Shown piece after piece: positions 6,026 through 11,219 of a DNA stretch of 11,219 nt; position 1 is the stretch's first letter; each line of letters begins with the position of its first letter. Origin of the DNA: WJKP01 sp964531215 (GTDB lineage: Bacteria; Patescibacteriota; Patescibacteriia; CAIXNZ01). The stretch covers positions 1 to 11,219 of the forward strand of contig CAZHFK010000034.1 of the NCBI GenBank assembly GCA_964531215.1, written 5' to 3'. The translations under genes and the position numbers were made by a program. Under the pieces are notes generated by a model, which worked only from the letters and a program-made list of their open reading frames with translations, had not been told where the DNA came from and searched no databases.

Positions 6026-6044
6026 AACTAATAAATTAATTAAC
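6026..6044 (+). repeat. 19-bp leader repeat before groES
   Basis: The sequence aactaataaattaattaac is identical at 6371-6389 before groEL. It contains no G and no SD, and lies 14 nt before the groES ATG. Confidence 0.85.
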
Positions 6045-6058
6045 TAATTAACACTATT

Positions 6059-6349
6059 ATGCCAAACTACAAACCCCTAAATGATTACGTTTTAGTTAAA
6101 CCAATTACTGAAGATGAAACAACCAAGGCCGGTATTATTTTACCTGATACCGTTGATAAAGAAAAACCGGAAAAAGGTGAAATTGTTGCGGTTGGTGAAG
6201 GTAAATTATTGGATAACGGTCAAAGAGCTCCGATTTCAATCAAAGTCGGTGATAAGGTTATTTTTAAAAAATACGCGCCAGATGAAATTCCCGGCGAAGA
6301 AGATTTAATGATGATCAAAGAAGAAGATATAATGGCAGTGATTGAATAA
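6059..6349 (+). CDS. groES: Co-chaperonin GroES (Hsp10)
   Basis: This 96-residue protein is normal in length for GroES, the heptameric lid of the GroEL folding chamber in the cytoplasm. Visible features are the N-terminal PLNDYVLVKP strand, the mobile loop region with TTKAGIILPDT, the GEIVAVGEG turn, VGDKVIFKKYAPDEI, and a C-terminal MIKEEDIMAVIE. It heads the operon with groEL 47 nt downstream and is under the CIRCE operator. There is no SD before the ATG. An AT-only leader shared with groEL takes its place. Confidence 0.97.
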   Translation: MPNYKPLNDYVLVKPITEDETTKAGIILPDTVDKEKPEKGEIVAVGEGKLLDNGQRAPISIKVGDKVIFKKYAPDEIPGEEDLMMIKEEDIMAVIE

Positions 6350-6370
6350 TTTAATAATTAAATCTCAATT

Positions 6371-6389
6371 AACTAATAAATTAATTAAC
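6371..6389 (+). repeat. 19-bp leader repeat before groEL
   Basis: This is identical to 6026-6044 and lies 7 nt before the groEL ATG. Repeating it inside an operon argues that it was kept or copied for translation starts rather than transcription. Confidence 0.85.
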
Positions 6390-6396
6390 AAATATT

Positions 6397-8061
6397 ATGT
6401 CAAAACAAATTTTATTTAATGAAAAAGCCCGAGAGCTTTTAAGACAGGGGGTGGATAAATTAGCTGATACCGTTAAAATAACTTTGGGTCCTAAGGGGCG
6501 TAATGTTGTCTTGGATAAAGGTTTTGGCGCGCCAACCATTACCAAAGATGGAGTGACTGTGGCCAAAGAAATTGAATTGGAAAATAAATTTGAAAACATG
6601 GGGGCTGAATTGGTTAAAGAAGTCGCTTCCAAGACTAATGACGTAGCCGGTGACGGTACAACTACCGCAACTATTTTAGCTCAAATCATGATTAATGAAG
6701 GCTTAAAAAATGTGACTGCCGGTTCAGGTCCTTTAGCCATTAAGCGCGGTATTGAGAAGGGAGTTGCGGCAGTAGTTAAAGAATTAAAAGATAATATTTC
6801 CAAACCGGTTGCCGGTAATGAGGAAATTTCCCAAGTTGCTTCTATCTCAGCCAATGATAAAGAAATCGGTCAGAAAATCGCCGAAGCTATGGGAAAAGTC
6901 GGCAAAGACGGAGTGGTTACTGTTGAAGAATCACAAAGTTTTGGTTTGGAATTGGAAGTTGTTGAAGGTATGCAGTTTGATAATGGTTATTTATCACCTT
7001 ATATGATGACCAATACCGACCGTTTGGAAGCTGAATACAAAGATTGTCATATTTTGATTACTGATAAAAAAATCTCTTCGGTTCAGGAAGTTTTGCCTTT
7101 ATTGGAAAAATTATCTGAATTCGGCAAAAAAGAATTGGTTATTATTGCTGAAGATTTGGAAGGTGAAGCTTTGGCTACTTTGGTAGTAAATAAATTAAGA
7201 GGCGCTTTTTCTGCCTTGGCAGTCAAAGCTCCCGGTTTTGGTGACAGACGCAAAGCTATGCTGGAAGATATAGCTGTTTTGACCGGTGGTAGGGTAATTT
7301 CCGAAGAAGTCGGTTTGAAACTGGAAAACGTGACTGTTGAAGATTTGGGCCAAGCTGGCAAAGTAGTGGCTACCAAAGAAACTACCACAATTGTCGAAGG
7401 TAAAGGTGATAAACCGGCGATTGATGAAAGAGTTGAATTGCTTAAAAAAGAAGTCAATAAAACAGATTCCGAATTTGATAAAGAAAAATTACAAGAACGT
7501 TTGGCCAAATTAGCCGGTGGTGTGGCTATGATTAAAGTCGGTGCAGCCACTGAAACAGAATTAAAAGAAAAAAAACACAGAATAGAAGATGCTTTGGCTG
7601 CCACTAAAGCTGCCGTGGCTGAAGGTATTGTGCCGGGGGGCGGCGTGGCTTTATTAAGAGCTCGGTTGGCTTTGGATAATGTAGAAGCGGTTAATGAAGA
7701 AAAAATCGGTATTAATATTTTACAAAAATCTTTGGAAGAACCATTAAAAATGCTAGCCAATAATGCCGGTAAAGACGGTTCAGTGATTGTTGAAGAAGTT
7801 AAAAAACTTTCAGGCAATGAAGGTTATAATGCGGCTGAAGATAAATTTGAAGATTTAGTCTCAGCCGGAGTTATTGATCCAACCAAAGTAACTCGTTTTG
7901 CTTTGCAAAACGCAGCTTCAATGGCATCAATGTTTTTAACTACCGAAGCAGTAGTGGCTGAAAAACCGGAGAAAAAAGAAGAAACCGGTGCTATGCCTGA
8001 TGCTTCACCAATGGGTATGCCGGGTATGGGTGGTATGGGCGGTATGGATATGGGATATTAA
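6397..8061 (+). CDS. groEL: Chaperonin GroEL (Hsp60)
   Basis: This 554-residue chaperonin forms the double-ring, ATP-driven folding chamber. The nucleotide site is complete: GPKGRNVVLDK at 31-41, Asp51, GDGTTT at 85-90, and Asp398 in IEDALAATKAAVAEG, the same number as the hydrolytic Asp398 in E. coli. The signature EGIVPGGGVALLRA follows. The C-terminus ends in the usual Gly-Met-rich tail (GMPGMGGMGGMDMGY). It is co-transcribed with groES and ends at a strong terminator. No SD is present. A long antisense open frame across the gene is a coding shadow. Nothing suggests loss of function. Confidence 0.98.
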   Translation: MSKQILFNEKARELLRQGVDKLADTVKITLGPKGRNVVLDKGFGAPTITKDGVTVAKEIELENKFENMGAELVKEVASKTNDVAGDGTTTATILAQIMINEGLKNVTAGSGPLAIKRGIEKGVAAVVKELKDNISKPVAGNEEISQVASISANDKEIGQKIAEAMGKVGKDGVVTVEESQSFGLELEVVEGMQFDNGYLSPYMMTNTDRLEAEYKDCHILITDKKISSVQEVLPLLEKLSEFGKKELVIIAEDLEGEALATLVVNKLRGAFSALAVKAPGFGDRRKAMLEDIAVLTGGRVISEEVGLKLENVTVEDLGQAGKVVATKETTTIVEGKGDKPAIDERVELLKKEVNKTDSEFDKEKLQERLAKLAGGVAMIKVGAATETELKEKKHRIEDALAATKAAVAEGIVPGGGVALLRARLALDNVEAVNEEKIGINILQKSLEEPLKMLANNAGKDGSVIVEEVKKLSGNEGYNAAEDKFEDLVSAGVIDPTKVTRFALQNAASMASMFLTTEAVVAEKPEKKEETGAMPDASPMGMPGMGGMGGMDMGY

Positions 8062-8094
8062 TGTTTAATTTACAATTTGCGATTTTCAAATATA

Positions 8095-8127
8095 AAAAAA
8101 TCCCGGGTTTATGGCTCGGGATTTTTT
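8095..8127 (+). terminator. Intrinsic terminator of groESL
   Basis: An 11-bp stem (8095-8105 with 8117-8127) joins an A-run, a CCCG/CGGG core and a T-run. It lies 34 nt after the groEL stop and is symmetric, so it could act in both directions. Confidence 0.9.
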
Positions 8128-8153
8128 GATTGGCAATAATCATTTAATATGAT
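8126..8153 (+). promoter_or_regulatory. Promoter candidate for the zinc-ribbon gene
   Basis: TTGATT (8126-8131), a 16-bp spacer and TATGAT (8148-8153) lie right after the groEL terminator. The leader would be about 60 nt and contain the hairpin described next. Confidence 0.45.
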
Positions 8154-8170
8154 AACTTGAAAAAATCTAA

Positions 8171-8215
8171 AAAAAGCCCGCCATTTTTAAACTTTGGCGG
8201 CAAAGGAGGGGGGAG
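8171..8215 (+). promoter_or_regulatory. GC hairpin and purine-rich SD before the zinc-ribbon gene
   Basis: CCGCCA (8178-8183) pairs with TGGCGG (8195-8200) around an AT loop. AGGAGG at 8204-8209 follows, with a further GGGGAG nearer the ATG at 8221. This SD supports starting at 8221 rather than at the earlier in-frame alternative at 8194. On the minus strand the hairpin plus the A-run at 8169-8175 also looks like a terminator, but no minus-strand gene is present to use it. Confidence 0.5.
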
Positions 8216-8220
8216 AGTCA

Positions 8221-8652
8221 ATGAAAGAAATAAAATGCCCTGACTGTAAAGCTTCAATGTATTTTTCAGAAGATTGTACAGAGATAAGCTGTGATCATTG
8301 TAAGTCTGCTTGGCATATTTGCCCGCGCTGTAAGGAGATTTTGGGCGAGGCAGATATTTATGCTTATAGTATCAAACAAGATTGTCCCAAATGCGGCAAG
8401 GCGAAATTAAAAATTCAATGTCCGGTTTGTCAAACTAAAATTTTTTCAGATAGCAAACAATGCCCGTCATGTCAGGCCAAATTTATTGTGATAGCTTGTC
8501 CCGTTTGTTATGATCAAGTGATTGCCCATCCTGATTTGGAAAAATGCCCGCTGTGTGAAAGTTTTTATCACAATCGCTGTCGTTTTTGCCAAGCCCCCTA
8601 TGTTTATAGTGGTAAGGGGGATAAATGCGCCGGTTGCGGTAAGTTTATCTGA
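8221..8652 (+). CDS. Small protein of five tandem zinc ribbons
   Basis: The 143-residue protein contains 21 cysteines, 20 of them in ten CxxC pairs at 6/9, 24/27, 34/37, 55/58, 67/70, 81/84, 93/96, 109/112, 120/123 and 136/139. Taken in order they form five zinc ribbons, each with two CxxC knuckles, filling the whole chain. There is no membrane segment, signal peptide or catalytic domain. Such ribbons usually bind nucleic acid or serve as docking modules, but I recognise no specific family and give no function. It is a single-gene unit with its own promoter, a hairpin leader with strong SD, and a terminator. The start is chosen by the SD. Being next to groEL may be chance. Confidence 0.85.
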   Translation: MKEIKCPDCKASMYFSEDCTEISCDHCKSAWHICPRCKEILGEADIYAYSIKQDCPKCGKAKLKIQCPVCQTKIFSDSKQCPSCQAKFIVIACPVCYDQVIAHPDLEKCPLCESFYHNRCRFCQAPYVYSGKGDKCAGCGKFI

Positions 8653-8669
8653 GCTAAAAAAAAAATTAT

Positions 8670-8696
8670 CAGGAACCCCAAGGTTCCTGTTTTTTT
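8670..8696 (+). terminator. Intrinsic terminator of the zinc-ribbon gene
   Basis: A perfect 8-bp stem (8670-8677 with 8682-8689), a 4-nt loop CCAA and seven T residues, 17 nt after the TGA at 8650-8652. Confidence 0.9.
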
Positions 8697-8709
8697 ATAA
8701 ATATTTTTA

Positions 8710-8718
8710 TGGTATAAT
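8710..8718 (+). promoter_or_regulatory. Extended -10 promoter of the DUF4870-like gene
   Basis: TGG followed by perfect TATAAT (8713-8718). No good -35 is seen; a T-run stands in its place. The leader to ATG 8757 is AT-only and has no SD. Confidence 0.5.
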
Positions 8719-8756
8719 TAAATAAATTTTAAAATTTAAAAATTAACTTTAATTGT

Positions 8757-9098
8757 ATGGTAAAAATCAATCTTTCTGATCCGCAAGTCAAAAAAGATGT
8801 TGCGGAAAATCGAATTATCGCAGCTATCGGCTACATTGGTATTTTATGTTTAATTCCTTTGTTTTTAAAACCTAAAAGCAAATTTGCCAAATTTCACGGC
8901 AAACAAGGCTTGGTTTTGGTGATTGGCTGGGTAATTAATTTTTTTATCGGCATTATTCCTCTAATCGGTTGGATTTTGGGTTTTATTGGTATGGTTGCTT
9001 TGATAATTTTAAGTATTTTGGGCATCTTAAAAGCTTTGCAAGGCGAGTATTGGGAAATGCCGTATTTGTCTGAGTATGCACGTAAAATAAACATATAA
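8757..9098 (+). CDS. Small DUF4870/Tic20-like membrane protein
   Basis: This 113-residue protein has a charged N-terminus (VKKDVAENR), a first hydrophobic segment at about 20-38, a basic loop with KFAKFHGKQG, and a long hydrophobic stretch at about 51-92 that can hold two membrane spans joined at a Pro-Gly turn. It ends LKALQGEYWEMPYLSEYARKINI. The FHxKQ loop and a final G-x-x-W-x-x-P element are typical of the DUF4870 group of three-span proteins of unknown role. The length is normal for that group, so the TAA at 9096-9098 is probably the true end, although a repeat-coded acidic frame follows directly in another phase. It has its own promoter. No function can be given. Confidence 0.75.
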   Translation: MVKINLSDPQVKKDVAENRIIAAIGYIGILCLIPLFLKPKSKFAKFHGKQGLVLVIGWVINFFIGIIPLIGWILGFIGMVALIILSILGILKALQGEYWEMPYLSEYARKINI

Positions 9099-9342
9099 GA
9101 AGCAAGAGGAGCTAGATGTAAAAGAGGAGGTAGATGTAAAAGAGGAGCTAGATGTAAAAGAGGAGCTAGATGTAAAAGAGGAGCTAGATGTAAAAGAGGA
9201 GGTAGATGTAAAAGAGGAGCTAGATGTAAAAGAGGAGCTAGATGTAAAAGAGGAGCTAGATGTAAAAGAGGAGGTAGATGTAAAAGAGGAGGTAGATGTA
9301 AAAGAGGAGGTAGAAGAGTCAGAGGTAAATAGAAATTTTTAA
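9091..9342 (+). other. Startless open frame coding VKEELD repeats
   Basis: The phase that reads the array as VKEELD or VKEEVD is open from just after TAA 9088-9090 to TAA 9340-9342 and ends VKEEVEESEVNRNF. It has no ATG, GTG or TTG start. It overlaps the end of the DUF4870-like gene in the +1 phase, so a frameshift there would attach an acidic, helix-forming tail to that membrane protein. A second phase is also open and reads Arg/Gly/Cys/Lys repeats (9099-9332). I regard protein coding as unproven. Either the tail was lost by frameshift, or the array is non-coding. Confidence 0.3.
9104..9319 (+). repeat. Tandem array of twelve 18-bp units
   Basis: The unit is aagaggagctagatgtaa, with G replacing C at the ninth base in some copies. 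In order the variants are C, G, C, C, C, G, C, C, C, G, G, and a final diverging G copy (9302-9319). There are no spacers, so it is not CRISPR. Each unit holds GAGGAG, a 4-nt gap, ATG and an immediate TAA. The length is a multiple of three, so two phases are open throughout and the third has stops in every unit. It lies directly before a four-helix-bundle gene. Confidence 0.97.
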
Positions 9343-9358
9343 AATAAAAATAAAATTT

Positions 9359-9748
9359 ATGCCAAGCTCTAAATCAGGAAGTCATGAAAAACTAATTGCC
9401 TGGCAAATGGCTGATAGTCTAGACTTAATTGTCAGAGAAATTCTTGAGTCGCTTCCAGGAAATGAATTTAGGACAAGAAGTCAAATTGATAGTGCTTCTG
9501 ATTCGATCGGAGCAAATATTGTAGAAGGTTATTATAGTAATTCAACAGCTGAATTTATAAGATTTTTAAGATATGCTAGGAGATCATGCGGTGAGTTAGG
9601 CGAAAGAATTCGGAGAGTCTATCGCAAAAATTTTATTTCAAAAGAATTATTTGAAAAAGCTGATGATATGGTAATTAGAACAGGTTATATTCTTGATAGG
9701 TTGATGCTTTCACTCGGGGATAAGTTGGACAGGAACAAGAAGAGCTAG
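9359..9748 (+). CDS. Four-helix-bundle (S23/IVP-type) protein
   Basis: This intact 129-residue protein belongs to the four-helix-bundle family that includes 23S rRNA intervening-sequence proteins (TIGR02436). It is structurally related to the Avd accessory protein of diversity-generating retroelements. Visible features are the opening KLIAWQMADSLDLIVREI helix, then RTRSQIDSASDSIGANIVEGYYSNSTAEFIRFLRYARRSCGEL with the typical small-residue, EG and EFxRFL pattern, and a third and fourth helix to about residue 118. The family forms basic pentameric barrels that may bind nucleic acid; its cellular role is not established. No SD precedes the ATG at 9359. It lies between the 18-bp array and an inverted copy of the array core, and a degraded relative is found at 3470-3826. 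No reverse transcriptase or template repeat is visible nearby. Confidence 0.85.
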   Translation: MPSSKSGSHEKLIAWQMADSLDLIVREILESLPGNEFRTRSQIDSASDSIGANIVEGYYSNSTAEFIRFLRYARRSCGELGERIRRVYRKNFISKELFEKADDMVIRTGYILDRLMLSLGDKLDRNKKS

Positions 9749-9787
9749 GAGAGCTAGACGCAAACCTATAGCTCATATAGCTCCTCT
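9738..9787 (+). repeat. AGCTAG-rich imperfect inverted repeat behind the four-helix-bundle gene
   Basis: Two GAGCTAG copies at the gene end (9742-9757) face two inverted copies at 9766-9787 and can fold into an imperfect hairpin. The outer block catatagctcctct (9774-9787) is the reverse complement of the array core agaggagctagatg with one mismatch. The gene is thus framed by oppositely oriented versions of one motif. There is no T-run after it, so it is not a standard terminator. Confidence 0.6.
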
Positions 9788-9821
9788 GTACCCATGATTC
9801 CATTAATACTTTATAACATTT

Positions 9822-11219
9822 ATGAAAAGAACAAAAATCGTTTGTACAATTGGACCGTCTTCTAATTCTGAGCAAGTTTTGACTCGGATGATTAAAGCCG
9901 GCATGAACGTGTCCAGGCTTAATTTTTCGCATGGCGCTTATAAAGATCATAAAAAAACCATTAGTTTGCTTGGAAAGATCAGCCAAAAATTGGATCACCC
10001 GATTACAATCCTGCAGGATTTGCAGGGACCTCGTATTAGGGTCGGTAATTTGGCTGAGAAAGGCGTGGTTTTAAAAACAGACCAAACCGTTATTTTAACC
10101 AGTGATCAAAAATATAAATGGCAAGCATCTCAGCCCAATAAGTTGCCGGTTACTTATGATAAGATGCATTTGGATGTTAAAAAAGGCGAAAAGATCTTAA
10201 TGGTTGACGGTTTGATAAAACTCAAAGTTTTAAAAGTGAAAGGCAAAGAAATTAGCTGCCGGGTAATTTTACCAGGATTAGTTAATTCGCATAAAGGCGT
10301 TAATTTGCCTGATACAAAAATTTCCATACCGACAATTACGGAAAAAGATAAAAAAGATTTGGAATTTGGTATTAAAAATAAAGTCGATATGGTGGCTTTA
10401 TCTTTTGTGCGCAGTGAAAAAGATGTGAATGATTTGAAGCGATTAATTAAAAAATTTGAAAAAAAATACCAGCGGAAAGAAACTTTACCGACGCAAGTGG
10501 TTGTTAAAATAGAAAAACCAGAAGCAGTTAAAAATTTTGATAAAATTTTACAGGCTACAGACGGTGTCATGGTCGCCAGAGGTGATTTGGGTATTGAAAT
10601 GGCCGCTGATAAGGTGCCTTTGGCTCAAAAAAGAATTATTGATAAATGCATGGCAAAAGCCAAGCCGGTTATTGTGGCGACTCAAATGCTTGATTCCATG
10701 ATTGTTAATCCCCGGCCAACCAGAGCCGAAGTTTCTGATGTGGCTAATGCAGTGATTATACTGATGCGGTTATGCTTTCCGGTGAAACAGCTAATGGTAA
10801 ATATCCTGTTGCCTCGGTCAAAACCATGGCCAAAATTATTTTACGCACTGAAAAATCAAAATATGATGATTTGGAATTTCGTAAAATGTTTAAAAGCAAG
10901 TTAAAGGTTGATGATGCGATTTCTTCCAGCGCTAATTTGTTGGTTAAAAATTTAAAACCAAAAGCTATTTTGGTGGCTACGATTACCGGCTATACCGGTA
11001 GGATAATTTCCCGTTACCGCCCGGAACTGCCGATTTTGGTCTCAACCAATAATCAAAAAGTCAGACGCCAATTGAATTTGAGCTGGGGAGTGGTGCCGTT
11101 TGTTTTGCCTAAATGTGAGACTATTGAGGAATTAACCGACAAGGCCCTGGCTTATATCAAAGATAAAAAATGGGTTAAGCAAAAAAATATCATTATTATT
11201 GTTTCCGGTTTTCCTTTGG
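9822..11219 (+). pseudogene. pyk: Pyruvate kinase, frameshifted and cut by the window end
   Basis: Pyruvate kinase makes pyruvate and ATP from phosphoenolpyruvate and ADP. The first frame (9822-10757) has CTIGPSS, RLNFSHG with Arg32, Asn34 and Ser36, QDLQGPRIRVG, the B domain, KIEKPEA (Lys229, Glu231), VARGDLGIEM with Asp255, and ATQMLDSM with Thr287. After ANAVI (residue 312) the frame goes wrong and ends at 10904. The correct continuation, DYTDAVMLSGETANGKYPVAS, is in another phase from 10754 and stays open to the window edge, where VSGFPLG is reached. The bases gtgattat fit a loss of one GATT from gtgattgattat, which would restore ANAVIDYTDAVM. This is a slippage deletion or an assembly error. 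Pyruvate kinase would be central to ATP supply in a fermenter. No SD is visible; a TATAAC lies 4 nt before the ATG. Confidence 0.9.

Noticed and set aside
7083..7817. Long minus-strand open frame of 244 codons inside groEL
   Set aside because: It is antisense to a highly conserved gene; its Ser/Leu/Thr-rich composition is what groEL codons give on the other strand, and it has no start signals.
9104..9319. CRISPR array
   Set aside because: The units are directly adjacent with no spacers, only 18 bp long, not palindromic, and no cas gene is near.
9359..9748. Diversity-generating retroelement marked by an Avd-like protein
   Set aside because: No reverse transcriptase, template repeat or variable repeat is visible; the protein fits the general four-helix-bundle family and the repeats are plain tandem copies.
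10154..10570. Minus-strand open frame inside pyruvate kinase
   Set aside because: It is a shadow of a clear pyruvate kinase reading frame carrying the expected motifs.

Overview
The window looks like a chromosomal segment from a Candidate Phyla Radiation (Patescibacteria, Parcubacteria-like) bacterium or a similar small AT-rich genome. The reasons are strong AT richness, short spacers, many genes without a Shine-Dalgarno (SD) sequence, start codons placed just after -10 boxes, two four-helix-bundle (S23/IVP-type) genes, and a small DUF4870-like membrane protein. The taxonomic call is an inference from style and has not been checked against any database.

Layout. Positions 1-1330 are a composite region. 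The 3' end of an upstream gene and a near-identical copy of it about 1,069 bp later form a 37-bp exact direct repeat. Between them lies one minus-strand gene for a membrane-anchored protein of unknown function, with its own strong promoter, SD and terminator. Next come a plus-strand O-antigen ligase/polymerase-like membrane protein (1332-2720) and an aromatic amino acid cluster: a prephenate dehydratase-like protein (2815-3390), a TyrA-like prephenate/arogenate dehydrogenase (3896-4621) and a class I aminotransferase (4684-5844). Together these could take prephenate to phenylalanine and tyrosine. A four-helix-bundle gene, broken by two opposite frameshifts and framed by AT-rich inverted repeats, sits between the first two enzymes.

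After a terminator comes the groES-groEL operon (6059-8061). Its CIRCE operator overlaps the -35 box, so HrcA-type heat-shock repression is expected. groES and groEL carry an identical 19-bp sequence upstream of their start codons. A small protein of five tandem zinc ribbons follows (8221-8652), then a DUF4870-like membrane protein (8757-9098). An array of twelve 18-bp repeats (9104-9319) leads into an intact four-helix-bundle gene (9359-9748), behind which lies an inverted copy of the repeat core. The window ends in pyruvate kinase (9822 to the edge), which is frameshifted by an apparent 4-bp GATT slippage deletion.

Two expression styles coexist. AT-rich genes have no visible SD or may be leaderless. 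The minus-strand orphan, the aminotransferase and the zinc-ribbon gene look less AT-rich and have strong AGGAGG sites. The best candidates for something undescribed are the direct-repeat-flanked orphan cassette, the two repeat-flanked four-helix-bundle units, and the 18-bp array whose units each contain an SD-ATG-stop arrangement.
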